A stretch of 64,000 nt of DNA, from assembly GCA_024364735.1 (NCBI GenBank), contig JAGFNQ010000954.1, positions 349,016-413,015 of the forward strand, in the 5' to 3' direction. This stretch comes from Boesenbergia rotunda. Its lineage: Eukaryota > Streptophyta > Magnoliopsida > Zingiberales > Zingiberaceae. Shown here piece by piece: positions 52,477 to 64,000 of this stretch. The notes under the pieces are model-generated. The model ran no database searches and was not told the DNA's origin. It saw nothing but the letters and a program-made list of their open reading frames with translations. The translations under genes were made by a program, and so were the position numbers. Each line of letters begins with the position of its first letter. Positions within the stretch are counted from its first letter, which is position 1.

Positions 52477-52675
52477 CAACATCATTCCGATGCATAGGCG
52501 ACCTGGGAGCTCGAGGATACAATCAGAGCTCGCTACTCCCACTTATTTGCTTGAGGTATGTGTGAGATATTTCATTCAACATTTATACTACATATCTTTT
52601 TATTCAGTATCCTGTATTGTATGATCATACCTGACACATCTAGATAGCGAAATTTGGGGACCAAATTTTAGTTAG

Positions 52676-52694
52676 TGGGGGGGGGGGGGAGAAT
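52676..52694 (+). other. Polypurine tract of the chromovirus
   Basis: A run of about thirteen G followed by AGAA right before TGTAAAATCC, the LTR start at 52695. It is the plus-strand primer site. Confidence 0.75.
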
Positions 52695-54738
52695 GTAAAA
52701 TCCGAGACTTTAGGGGCTTGAGCACTTAATGTAGCTAACTTAAGGCTTTGGAGAAAATACCACGAGTTTAGGGGGGTATTTGCAAAAGATCCAGTCCTTA
52801 AAATCCCTTTTCCCTTCTCTCTGTGGTAGATCGCAATCCCATGCCGTGACCCACTTCTTCTTCCTCCACTCGACCTGCGATCAGCTTCTCTTCTCTTCTC
52901 TTCTCTCAACCGGCGGCGGCGGTTGTCCAGTTGTTTCATCGAAGGTCGTCAACACTAGGGAGATCGATTTTTGGTGTCAATCGTGATTTCATTTTCCTTG
53001 TAGAGCTCCTCGCCGCTCGATCACGACTGGGTAGGTCTTCCCTTCTCTTCACTTGGAGATCGGCTAAGGGTGGTGTATCCAAGGTGTTCATACTTGTTGG
53101 GTCATTTTCTGGATCTCGCTATTTTGAATCCTTTGTGATTTTTCTAGGGTAGCTGGATCTTGGGTGTGGATCAAGATTTGGGATGTGAGGTTATTGGTTC
53201 GAGCCAGGGAGACCTCACGAGGCATGATTGCAAGTAAGGGATCCCAGTCTATGTTTCTCAATGGCTATACCTTAGGATCTGCTACATCCTGGTTTTGAGT
53301 GGGATTTTTATTGGAGTCCTGTGATCATGGATGGTTTAGATCAGTGTAGTTTGGGATTTGATTGTTTGTATTTCGATATGAGGTTGTATTGATCTTGAAT
53401 TCGATTTCTGTTACTAGGATTCCTAGTGTCTGGGTTTTTATTTTTTACCGAGAGGTTGGATGGTGATTGTTGTTTTAGTTTTTGATTTGTGTTGATCGAT
53501 TTGAATTAGGATGAATTAGTGTTTGGGATTGGTTTTTGAGTTGCTAGGGGTTGTAGATTCTGTTCTTACTCATGCAAATCATTAGAATAGTTTTGTTTCC
53601 TTTGGGCATGATCTGTGAGTGTTTACTCTTGGTGATCTTGAGGCTTTCCTTAACCTGCTCCCTGGCATGAGTCTATTTGATCAGTTTTGGACTCTATATG
53701 CATAGATCTGTTCGGCCCCTGCTGTTTTGGAATTCAGATACAACGTGGTATAGGTTAAGTGTTGGTTTTGATGTTCTGTACACGTTTTTGTTGCTGCCCT
53801 AAGTTCACTGTGAGTTAGGGAGCATTTCTTCTGATCTATTGATTTGTTTGAGCTCATTCCCTTATTGGGGTGATCTCTTTTTCTTTGGGTTAGATGGATT
53901 CTTTGAGTGACTTTATTTTGGGATGATGGGTTTTAGCTGGCATGATTAGAATTTCAAAGCTAATTTAGCTAGTTTAAAAACATAGGATTAATTAGTTCTG
54001 AATCATTTAATTTTGGATGATTAGATGATTATGCAATTGGGATTAATCCTAATTCGATTAAGGGATTTGATTAGCTGCTTATTAGTTGTGTAGATAGCTA
54101 TTTAATTACATATTTTGATACAGGACATTGATTGGTTCATCGCGATTATTTTGGATGAGGGGTTCTCGTTGTTTGCAGACTCCTACATCGGAAGTGGGTG
54201 CCTTTGACTTATCTATTCTTTAGATTACCTTGTTTTGTATATATTCGCCGGTTACTTGTAGCATACCTCTGTGATATATCCTATTTGTTCTCGTATAGCT
54301 CGTAAATGATAAGGATTGATCGTGATTATTACCTTGCATATATCTTGGTAGATTATTTTCTAGATTATGATTTACGACCTAGACCCGTGCACCATACTTA
54401 CACTGTTGCATTGCTGGCGATCCTGGGCTCCCTTGTGATCGAGTTGGTCGTCAGATCATGTGTTGTGCACACAACCACTAAGGGGTAGTGGGTATCGGAG
54501 GGCGCATCTAGTATTAGGGACCCTTTCGAGTGTGTACAATTGCTCTGTACTACTCCGTTCGTTAGCTCATGGGTAGCGGTACCGAAGTGTGGTAGTAGGC
54601 AGGGGTCTCTCCTCTTTCTGGAGATATGAGGAGATGAGAAACTTGTCTCCCCCATTGGACATAGAGCAGGAGTGTTCACTCCATCAATATTTTGTCCACT
54701 CGGTCACTTAGGAGTAGTGATGGCGAGTGTTTACATTT

Positions 54739-55671
54739 TGTTGAGGCAATCGACCCAAGATTGATCGGGAAGATCATGATTTTGATGTGTGTGCCAATAA
54801 GTTTAAGGTTAGGGTGTTATGTTGTATTTGATATGTGTGATTGAGTTTGCAAGACTTGGAGAATCATACATGGAGAACATATCCGAGGGACGAGAGCCGA
54901 GGGAGGTGGACTCCAAGGGCAAGCAGGGAAGTGGACTTCAAGGGCACACGTCAAGGGTGGCATGGAGGCAAGCCAAGGGAAGGCTTGTGTGTGCATCCGA
55001 GGGACGATAGCTAGAGGAAGAAGACTTCAAGGGGCAAGCTAAGAGAGCAGACTTGAAGGCACACGTGAAGGAGAGTGTTCTGAGTGGCTGTAAGTGAGTT
55101 GAGAGGCAGGGCAGTCGACTGGCCAGAGGGCAGTCGACTGCCAAAACTCACAGAGAGTTTATAGCCTCGGACCACTCGACTGACCCAGGGGCAGTCGACT
55201 GGTAACCCTGAAAAACTAGCCGTTGGCTAGCATTTAAGGCTAGACCAGTCGACTGCCCTCGGAGCAGTCGACTGGTGCAGATCTGAACAACTTGTTAAGT
55301 TGTCTTGTTCTCTTATTTAAAGGGGACTTCTTTGCATGAGGAAGCTACGGTTCTCTACTGTACTGAAGTGATGTTAGTGCTCCATTTGATCTACTCTTCC
55401 TCTAGCCTTCATTGTGATCTTGTAAAGAGGAAGAAGACAATGTTTGTAAAGGTTTCTCCACCTTTGAAGGAGGGTTTCATAGTGAAGAGTGTGCAACTGC
55501 GTGGATGCTTGGATTAGTCACCCGTTCGGGTGGATACCAAGTTAAAGTACTGTGAGTTAGCATTGGATCTTACATTTTCATTATATTGTGTATTGTGCTA
55601 ACCCTATTGTAGAGAAAAATCGAGACGTGCTATTCACCCCCCCTCCTCTAGCCGAGCCATCGATCCTAACA
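54739..55671 (+). mobile_element. Family-X solo LTR with target duplication CATTT
   Basis: 933 bp, TGTTGAGGCAATCGACCC...CGATCCTAACA, flanked by CATTT at 54734-54738 and 55672-55676. It carries AGTCGACTGG-type palindromes at 55112-55275, a palindrome CTAGCCGTTGGCTAG at 55216-55230, a TATA-like TATTTAAA at 55314-55321, the shared stem-loop at 55508-55541 and TTCACCCCCC near the end. Same family as 11934-12870, in opposite orientation. Confidence 0.93.
55508..55541 (+). promoter_or_regulatory. Conserved LTR stem-loop (X copy 1)
   Basis: CTTGG, inner stem CACCCG (55519-55524), loop TT, CGGGTG (55527-55532), CCAAG (55537-55541). Confidence 0.65.
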
Positions 55672-57042
55672 CATTTGTCATAGCCCTACACCTAGATGAG
55701 TACTTCCGCCAGCATCCTCATTGATGACCTGTGACGATGGCTGACTGGTGATAGGGGTGACCATGTCATTGCATCATGTGCATGATGCATGGATTGTATT
55801 ATTTGTGTTTGCTACATTTGGATGCTGCATTTGTTTGAATGCACATACAAGTTGTGATATGCATACAACCGACAGTCATGTTTTACCCGCTGGAGGATAT
55901 TGATCTGTATGATTCCGAGGTAGATTTGACATTGGTATGCCTTACTTTCTTAAGCACCTCAGTTTAGCATTTTCTACTACTGTACTTGATTTTATCTTAG
56001 CTGGATACTTACTAATAATAGAGCTTACTTTGCATATCAGATATGTATATTCGCTAAGTTATTTGGACTCACCCCGATAGCCATATTTTTATTTCAGATT
56101 GATTGCTTGGAGTGCCCAGCTGCCAGTCCTAGTCCCTCCAGCTCGAGACGATCCGTTGGTTTTGCATTGTATTCATTCAATATATTATATTTTCTTTGCA
56201 TTTTCATTTATGGCTTTATATTTTTGTTTGCTTCTTCCATTGTACTTTTGTGTGCCATGGAGGCCCATGCTGGTGTATATTTGTTGTAAGTCATACCGGT
56301 ACGCGACTTTGTATGCTGTGATATTTTGCTTTTCTTTTTATATTGGTATTGCCAACCGTATTGGCTCAGGGATAGAGGTGATCGTTTAGGCCTTGTACAC
56401 ATGCTTCAAGTGTCCGGTGTACATGGGAGGCGCTGTCTGATTCTATATTTAACTAGCGACTCCTCTCAGAGGCATGACAATAGATCATTGGTTTAGTCTT
56501 GTTTTCTGCCCTGTTCTTAAATTTGCTATGAGTTGCTGATGTGTGACAGAATTTGTGATGGCAAATCTGAGTTGAGGTTATTCTAATCCAATAGTGGTTA
56601 TAGCTGTAGGATGATTCAAATGGTAGCATTGTTAACAATTCCGTTTTGAGTGTTGATTTTATTTGTGGCTTTATTCTGTTGAGTTTTGGAATGTGCTGCC
56701 ATATGGTATCATGTAAGGAAAAGACAATCAGTTTAGAACAGTAATGATTGAGCTATGGGATATATGGTGTAAAGGTTGGTATTAGCTTAGTGTTTGGATG
56801 TGTAGATTACTTGTCGTTTGGATAATTATCTTTGTTTTGTTTGATCCTCTGTTTTGATGTGTGGTTGATAAGTACCATTTTGTTGATAATTTTAATTGCT
56901 AAAATCCATGTTTGACCCATGATTTTATTGCTTAATTGTGAAATTATCCTAGGTTTTAGAACTTCCTCTTATTATGGACTTAATTGCAAATTTACACATA
57001 TTTAGATTATTTGGCCACTAAATTTTTGTTCTATTTTTGTAG

Positions 57043-57043
57043 N
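57043..57043. other. Ambiguous base (N) at an element junction
   Basis: The only N in the window. To its left is chromovirus LTR sequence, to its right copia gag in mid-domain. It may mark a scaffold or consensus problem rather than a true junction. Confidence 0.9.
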
Positions 57044-60000
57044 ACCACCACCCTCAGCCATCCGTAGCGTTAGAGATGCTCATCAGAAGCATCAAGACGA
57101 CGCGTTAGAAGTGTCGTGCCTAATGCTATGCTGCATGTCCTCTGAGCTTCAGAAGCAACACGAGAACATGAATGCTTACGATATGATTGGCCACCTCAAG
57201 CAATTATATCAAGGGCAGGCAAGGCATGAGCGGTTCGAAGTGACTCAGGCCCTCTTTTCATGCAAGATGAAAGAGGGAACCCCAGTAGGAACTCACGTAC
57301 TCAAGATGATTGGGTACGTCGAGAACCTCGATAGACTAGGGTTTCCCTTGGGCCAAGAGCTGGCTACCGACCTGATTCTGCAATCGTTGCCGCCAGGTTA
57401 CCGTCAATTCGTCATGAATTACAACATGAACGAATTAGACAAACCACTTCCTGAGATACTCAACATGTTAAGAACTGCTGAGCCTAATCTCACCAAGCCT
57501 AGTACCGTCCTGATGGTACAGAAGGGCAAAGGCAAGGGTAAGTGGAAGCCCAAAGGTAAGGGTAAGACCCAAACCAAGGGCAAAGCCAGCTCTGCAGCAC
57601 TTAAACCCAAGGGTGGGGTGCAGAAGGATGCCACCTGTTTCCATTGCGGTGAGAAAGGGCATTGGAAAAGAAACTGCAATATCTACCTGGAGGATCTTAA
57701 GAAGAAGAGAAGCGAGCCTTCTACTTCAGGTATATATGTTATAGAAGTCAACCTTTCTATTTCTACATCATGGGTATTAGATACTGGATGTGCTTCTCAC
57801 ATTTGTACCAATGTGCAGGGGCTGAGAAATAGCAGGGCATTGGCAAAGGGCGAGGTGGACCTACGAGTAGGCAATGGAGCACGAGTTGCTACTGTTGCTG
57901 TAGGAACTTATTTTCTATCTCTGCCCTCTGGGCTTCTACTGGAACTAGATGATTGTTGTTATGTACCTGCACTTACTAAGAACATAATTTCTATTTCTTG
58001 TCTAGACAAGAAAGGCTTCTCATTTATAATTAAGAACAAATGTTGTTCAGTCTATTTAAATGAAATGTTCTATTGTAGTGCAGATCTTATCAACGGACTC
58101 TACATTCTAGACTTAGAACGCCCTATCTATAATGTAAGTACCAAGAGGTTGAGATCAAATGAGTTGAACCCAACCTATCTCTGGCACTGTCGCTTAGGCC
58201 ACATAAATAAGAGTCGCTTGTCCCAGCTCCATAAGGATGGATTGCTGGATTCATTTGATTTTGAATCATATGAGACATGCGAGTCATGCCTTTTAGGCAA
58301 GATGACTAAGACTCCCTTTAGTGGACATAGCGAGAGGGCAACAGATTTGTTAGGACTCATACATTCTGATGTATGTGGCCCTTTCAATGTTGCTGCTCGA
58401 GGTGGTTATAGATACTTCATCACATTTACTGATGATTTCAGTAGATATGGTTATGTGTACTTGATGACACATAAGTCCGAGTCCTTTGAAAAGTTCAAAG
58501 AATTCAGAAATGAAGTACAAAACCAACTCGGTAAGAGTATTAAAATACTTCGATCAGATCGAGGTGGAGAATACTTGAGCTATGAGTTTCGTGACTATTT
58601 AGCTGAGTGTGGGATTCTATCTCAACTCACTCCTCCTGGGACACCACAGTGGAATGGTGTATCCGAAAGGAGGAATTGTACCTTATTAGATATGGTACGA
58701 TCTATGATGAGTCACGCAGATCTTCCTATATCCTTTTGGGGATATGCTCTAGACACGGTAGCGTTCACACTTAATCGTGTTCCATCAAAGGCGGTCATGA
58801 AGACACCATATACGATATGGACTGGGAGGAGTCCCAAGATGTATTTCATGAGGGTTTGGGGTTGTGAGGCTTACGTTAGACGTCAAGTCTCAGACAAACT
58901 GGGACCCAAGTCCGATAAGTGCTATTTCGTGGGATATCCCAAGGAAACTAAGGGATATTACTTCTACATTCCCAGTCAGCACAAAGTGTTTGTTGCTAAG
59001 ACTGGGGTCTTTCTAGAAAGGGACTTTGTTTCTAGAAAGACTAGTGGGAGTTCGTTTGATCTTGAAGAAGTTCAAGACAACGACCATAGCACTGAGCCCT
59101 TGATGGATACTGAACAGGAACCACAAGAAGTTGTAGATGAGATTGTTACACAAGAAGTTGTGGAACAACAACCTGTTCAGGTAGACCTACCTCTTCGCAG
59201 GTCTGATAGGGTACGTCGTCAGCCTGAGAGATATTCATTTCTCTTGCCTGACCATGATGACGTTATGATCATTGACAATGAGCCTACCACCTATCAGGAA
59301 GCTGTGATGAGCCCAGATTCTGAGTCATGGCTGGAAGCCATGAGATCCGAAATGGAATCCATGTACACTAACCAAGTTTGGACCTTGGTTGATCCACCTG
59401 AAGGGGTCAAACCCATTGGGTGTAAGTGGGTCTTTAAGAGAAAGCCTAACATGGATGGACTTACTCATACCTATAAGGGTAGACTGGTAGCTAAAGGTTT
59501 CAAGCAAATTCATGGTATTGACTATGATGAAACTTTTTCTCCAGTAACGATGTTTAAGTCCATTCGGATCATGCTTGCTATTGCAGCCTACCACGATTAT
59601 GAGATCTGGCAGATGGATGTCAAGACAGCGTTTCTGAATGGAAACCTCCTCGAGGATGTGTACATGACACAGCCTGAGGGTTTTGTAGATCCACAGCATA
59701 CTGGCAGAGTATGCAAGCTGCATAGGGCCATTTATGGTCTAAAGCAAGCTTCTCGGAGCTGGAATCTTCGATTCGATGATGCGATCAAACAGTTTGGTTT
59801 CATCAAGAACGAAGATGAACCTTGTGTCTACAAGATGGTTAGTGGGAGCACAGTAGTCTTCCTAGTCTTGTATGTGGATGACATACTACTCATTGGGAAC
59901 AACATCCCTTCGCTACAGTCTGTGAAGACTTGGTTGGGGACTTGTTTCGCAATGAAGGACTTAGGTGAAGCAGCCTGCATTCTAGGCATTAAGATCTATA

Positions 60001-60860
60001 GAGATAGATCTAAGAGATTGCTTGGCCTAAGTCAGAGTACATACATCGATACGGTATTACACCGTTTTGCCATGCAGAATTCCAAGAGAGGAATTCTGCC
60101 AATGTCACATGGTGTGAGTCTTTCGAAGACTCAGAGTCCCTCTTCTAGAGAGGAGAGAGACCGCATGGATAAGATCCCTTATGCTTCTGCCATAGGATCC
60201 ATCATGTACGCCATGTTATGTACTCGTCCTGATGTCTCGTATGCTTTGAGCATGACGAGCAGGTACCAGTCAGATCCAGGTGAACGTCACTGGATAGCGG
60301 TCAAGAATATTCTTAAGTACTTGAGAAGGACTAAGGAATATTTTTTGATATTTGGAGGCGATGAGCATCTAGTTGTAAAGGGTTACACTGATGCCAGCTT
60401 CCAAACCGACCAGGATGATTACAGATCGCAGTCAGGGTTCGTGTTTTGCTTGAATGGCGGAGCTGTGAGCTGGAAGAGTTCGAAGCAGGACACAGTTGCA
60501 GATTCTACAACAGAAGCTGAGTATATTGCTGCATCAGAGGCAGCAAAGGAGGCAGTTTGGATCCGCAAGTTCATCACTGAGCTTGGGGTGGTTCCTAGCA
60601 TATCTGATCCCGTAGAGCTCTATTGTGACAACAATGGAGCTATTGCGCAGGCTAAGGAACCTCGCTCACACCAGCGGACCAAACACATACTACGGCGATT
60701 CCATCTCATTCGAGAGATCATCGATCGAGGAGATGTGAAGATTTACAGAGTACCCACAGAGGCTAACGTCGCAGATCCCTTGACCAAGGCTTTGGCACAG
60801 ATGAAGCATGATGGTCACACTAGGTCATTGGGTATTAGATACTACAGCGATTGGCACTAG
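57044..60860 (+). CDS. Copia gag-pol polyprotein, uninterrupted, 5' end missing (element A)
   Basis: Open from 57044 to the stop at 60860 (1,271 codons; the first ATG at 57111 leaves 1,249). Residues numbered from that ATG: gag SSELQKQHENMNAYDMI near the start and MIGYVENLDRLGF; basic linker; zinc knuckle CFHCGEKGHWKRNC from residue 176 (all ligands present); protease WVLDTGCASHIC with DTG at 224; integrase HHCC region LWHCRLGH...CESC, catalytic D420, D483 and E519 with 35 residues between the last two; reverse transcriptase KWVFKRKPNMDG, DVKTAFLNGNL and YVDD at 921-924; RNase H GYTDAS (D1094), STTEAEY and YCDNN. It encodes everything a copia element needs for cDNA synthesis and insertion. 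The first 70-80 codons of gag, the primer binding site and 5' LTR are absent. LTR features suggest the Angela lineage. Confidence 0.93.
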
Positions 60861-60874
60861 TGCTAGTGGGAGAT
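60861..60874 (+). other. Polypurine tract region of element A
   Basis: TGCTAGTGGGAGAT between the pol stop codon and the LTR start. AGTGGGAGAT is the usual copia polypurine tract. Confidence 0.8.
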
Positions 60875-62668
60875 TGTTATTGAGAGCCCTAGAGCCAATC
60901 ATATGATGATTACTTTTTGGACTCATTGTATCATATTCTTGTATATATATTTCTTATATATAAAGGCATTTCTTATGGTTATTGTACTTATGTGTATTGG
61001 TGCCAAATAACTTAGTATAATAACGTCCTTGAGTAGAAGGTTCTTATCTATATCAATCGATTAGTTGAATCGATAGTGAGATGATATAGAGAACACTACT
61101 CTTAATTATTCCTAGTCAAGTATTAACATTCAAGGACAATGTTAATGCATAGAGACTAGCATGTAGGTCAACATGATGACTTGATCTCACAAGTCATGGA
61201 TATGAGATATCAAGTTGACACATGGATATACATTAGAGAATGTATACTGAATGGCCCGCCATGAGAAAGTATCATGGATCGTTATATGAGTGTCATATAC
61301 TTTCTCATGTGACTATTAGTATGACTATAGTCCTAGACCTGAAGTTACCATAGTTCCCTACATAAGGAGTTACGTACTTTGGCTTCGTCAAACGTCACCC
61401 GTAACTGGGTGGACTATAAAGGCGATTACTGGGTTTGTAACAAATTATGCGGAGGGATGTGAGTAACGTAGATGAGATCTATCCCTCCTATATGACGGGA
61501 GTGATATCTTCATTCTTGATAGAGTAAGACCACTAAGTGCATGGTCATGCCCAAATAAGGCAATATTAGATATTGAGCTTATTTGATTATAGTGAGTCTA
61601 CTTGGAGATCAAGACATATAGATTGATTTGAGGATGACATGGTCTATGCCTCATGAAAGATCAATCTAGATATCGAGGATAGAAGGACGTTGTCACATAT
61701 TGTGATGGTCACAATTATTAGTCACAATGGTGATGTTGGATCTCGACATTCTTGTAACTTGGGTAGCAATGATGTGTTGCTAGATACCTCTCATTGCTTA
61801 TGTCCTTAAATAGGTTTAAGGGCATTGCCAATGTTACAAGAACCTATAGGGTCACACACATAGAGCAATAGATGGAGAATAAGTCCATATGATGGACCGA
61901 GAGTAATGAAGTCAAAGTTTGACTTTGGCTAAATATGGAAAGTCCATAAAAGGCAAGTTTGACTTGACTCAAATTAGACAACTTGAGTTGGACTCGAGTT
62001 TGATCCAAGTGTTGGATGAATCTAATCATGGGAGAGTAATGAAGTCAAAGTTTGACTTTGGCTAAATATGGAAAGTCTATAAGAGGCAAGTTTGACTTGA
62101 CTCAAGCCACATCACCTTGACTTGACCAAGTGATGACTTGGCATCATCATCAAGGCTAAGTAACCTCCCCATTTGAATTTTGAATTCAAATAGGGGGTTA
62201 CCAAAGGTGGTGGCCGGCCACTTAATGGCCAATAATGGCCATTAAATGGCCGGCCACTAAAACACACAAAAGGGGTTTTTTGTGGGTGTGTGATTCATTC
62301 TTCTCCTCACTTGGTTTTGTTTTGTTTGGCTCTCCCTCTCCTCTCATCTTGCCGAGACCCCAAGTAGTGCTAGCACACTTTTGGGCTCTCCTCTCCACTC
62401 TCTTGCTTGTGTGGATACTTCTAGAGGGTTGCTACTTTGCATCCTTGAGATCCGACACCAACCGAGGAGCGAGCGGGAATTGCGGGGCACGCATCGAAGG
62501 TAGTTTTCTCTTCTCTAATAGATCTAGGTTGTAGATCGGTTTTGAAGCATGTAAACGAGCACTCGTAAATTTTTTGAAATGGTTTTCTTTGCTCGGATCC
62601 TTTCTATTGGGGCTTTCAGGGTTTCCGCGACGCGGAAAAGCGGTTTTCGCGGCCCGAAAAACCCTACA
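60875..62668 (+). mobile_element. 3' LTR of copia element A (about 1.8 kb)
   Basis: Begins TGTTATTGAGAGCCC, ends AAAAACCCTACA at 62668. TATA-like TATATATAAAG lies at 60955-60965. The phrase CGTCACCCGTAACTGGGTGG (about 61390) resembles a phrase I recall from cereal Angela LTRs. A segment around GAGAGTAATGAAGTCAAAG is duplicated in tandem (about 61900-61975 and 62030-62105). GGCCGGCCAC occurs twice around 62215-62255. The right flank AAAAC would be the target duplication; the left partner is not in the window. Confidence 0.75.
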
Positions 62669-63984
62669 AAAACTGCTGGGTAGTCGCATACCACTCGGAC
62701 CTCTTCTAGCTTTTGGTCCTTCTCTTGCGTGGTATTGACTACATGTGCTAGAAATCCAGTACATCCTGAATCCAGCAATTTCTGTGCTTTTAGAGCTGAG
62801 AGAAATTTCTTGGCCTTTCTCTTGGGTACTCCGATGTATTCAAACTGCACTCCTTCTTCAGGTTGGAATATGACTTTCCTTTTACGACATTCTATGGAGG
62901 CACCGTACTTGATTAGGAAGTCCATTCCAAAAATGACATCATAATCAGTCATATCTAGCACTATCAGATCACCATAAAGCTCTCTGCCCGCTATACTGAT
63001 TGGCACTGCACGGAGCCAGTGCTGGATGCCATAATCTCTCCTGAAGATAGGGTGGTTAAGAACTGGCCACTGAGTACATCTGGAGGTATAGTTAACTTCT
63101 CTGCGAACGCCCTGGGGTTTCTGAGTTCCTGAACTGCCTTGGCCTTTACTTTCTATCATGACTGACTTCTGCTGTTGCAGGCTGTTCAGGTAGTGCTCGG
63201 TGATCAGAGCACTGCTAACTAGTTCTTCTGAGGTTTGCGGCCTATGGACGCCGCTGGCGACATTCAATGCTATTTCTGGCCTTAGTATCTTGAGCATTAG
63301 CCTGACTCGCTCTCGTTTAGTGCTGACCAGTTCAGGGCACAAGCAAGTCAGTCTGTTAAATCTCTTCACGGATTCCTCTACTGATAGGTTACCTTGATGA
63401 AATTCAGTGAATTCATCATAATGCCGGTTAGTAACCCGCATATGAAAGAATTCTTTGTAGAACTCAGCTTCGAAGTTGGCCCACGTCATCTGATTTATGT
63501 CTCGCTTGGCCTTCACCCTTTCCCACCATATTCTAGCATCTCCTGCTAGGCAGAAGGAGGCACACTTGACTTTCTCATGTTCTGGCTAGTCCAGAAGCTC
63601 CATGGTACTCTCCAGGGTTTTGAACCAGGCTTGTGCATCCCATGGTTCACTAATGCCTGAAAAGTTCTCTGGTTTGAGTTTCTGCCACTGAACTAGATAT
63701 GCTTCTCTTCTAGCCCCTACTGCTGGGGCTTCAGGTGCTATTGGTGGGATTGGTGCTCTAGGTGGAGCCTCTGTCACTATCGGGGTTTCCACATTTGGTC
63801 CTGGCATAGCAGTAGGTGTGGTCTGCTAATTAGCCCTTAAAGTGGTTATCTCCTACTGCTGCTCAGCTATCTGTCTCTGGAGCTGAGCCACTATCTCCAC
63901 GAGATTAGGTGGAGTCACTATGTCAGTTGCCTCCTATTGAGGCTCAATAGCTGGTGCCCTTCTAGTTGGGCGTCCTCTAGCCAT
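62669..63984 (-). pseudogene. Gypsy gag-protease remnant (element H), Tekay-like
   Basis: Minus strand from ATG 63984: MARGRPTRRAPAIEPQ, a stop, VEIVAQLQRQIAEQQ, two more stops, then PENFSGISEPWDAQAWFKTL, a fourth stop at about 63587, and an open stretch with FCLAGDARIWWERVKAKRDI, FEAEFYKEFFHMRVTNR, LSVEESVKRFNRLTCLCPEL and VASGVHRPQTSEELVSSAL. It then jumps from NYTSRCTQ to RDYGIQHWLRAVPISIAGR and MTDYDVIFGMDFLIKY, so the zinc knuckle and the DTGA half of the protease are missing. After CDYPAVF the frame runs on into the antisense of the copia LTR, giving a chimeric tail to 62524. All four early stops are TAG. The element is dead. Confidence 0.85.
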
Positions 63985-64000
63985 TATCTAAATAACAGAG

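Larger units (their letters stand above)
52695..57042 (+). mobile_element. Very long chromovirus 3' LTR, interrupted by a solo LTR
   Basis: Starts TGTAAAATCCGAGAC and runs to the N at 57043, where it is cut; without the inserted X LTR it is at least 3.4 kb. No ORF with a domain is seen. A CTCTTC-rich stretch near 52870-52910, a CGGCGG cluster (52912-52921) and long AT-rich parts follow. Tekay/Del LTRs are known to be several kilobases long. The end (CA) is not present. Confidence 0.7.

Noticed and set aside
59325..59723. Minus-strand ORF of 132 codons inside the copia gene
   Set aside because: It is the antisense of conserved reverse transcriptase sequence.

Overview
This is nuclear DNA of a flowering plant: two three-exon WRKY transcription factor genes lie in a sea of Ty1/copia and Ty3/gypsy LTR retrotransposons, MITEs and minisatellites. 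Both WRKY genes are group III with the WRKYGEK variant, a combination well known from monocots, so a monocot is the best guess, with only moderate confidence. No rRNA, tRNA, CRISPR or bacterial-type operon was seen.

Layout. 1-4273: 5' half of a minus-strand copia element (element B: gag start, long leader, primer binding site, 2.2-kb LTR), inserted in an older LTR (4274-5234), itself next to a decayed copia reverse transcriptase/RNase H remnant (element U, 5236-6536). 6537-9062: a copia element with almost no interior (Y1). 9063-11356 and 20333-21310: the two halves of a decayed copia element (V), split by a nest containing an LTR of family W2, a solo LTR of family X, a CACTA end, minisatellites and a gag-only element (Y2). 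21345-22780: an HSP70 fragment split by a solo LTR (family W). 23151-34150: the gene island, with WRKY gene 1 (minus) and WRKY gene 2 (plus) head to head about 8 kb apart; between them are a solo LTR, a W-box cluster and two elements with GC-rich cores. 34700-51740: a minus-strand Tat-lineage gypsy element (G) with an antisense ORF and an 86-bp satellite-like array, interrupted by a complete 7-kb copia derivative (Z, TSD ATTGT). 51745-57042: 3' end and very long LTR of a chromovirus, holding another family-X solo LTR. 57043 is a single N, exactly where the sequence switches to a copia element (A) with an uninterrupted gag-pol ORF and a 3' LTR; this LTR abuts a decayed minus-strand gypsy gag (H).

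The only ordinary host genes are the two WRKY factors. They probably arose from one duplication, and W-box motifs between and inside the nearby elements suggest WRKY auto- or cross-regulation. The most unusual signals are in the LTRs: several otherwise different copia LTR families share a bulged stem-loop near the LTR end whose stem bases change in a compensatory way, and most of them carry arrays of a family-specific short palindrome (GTCGAC, ATCGAT or GGCGCC) in U3. The leader of element B carries three hairpins with one constant loop and three different stems.

All calls come from reading the sequence; no database search or alignment was run. Element and lineage names are by motif recognition and should be treated as provisional.
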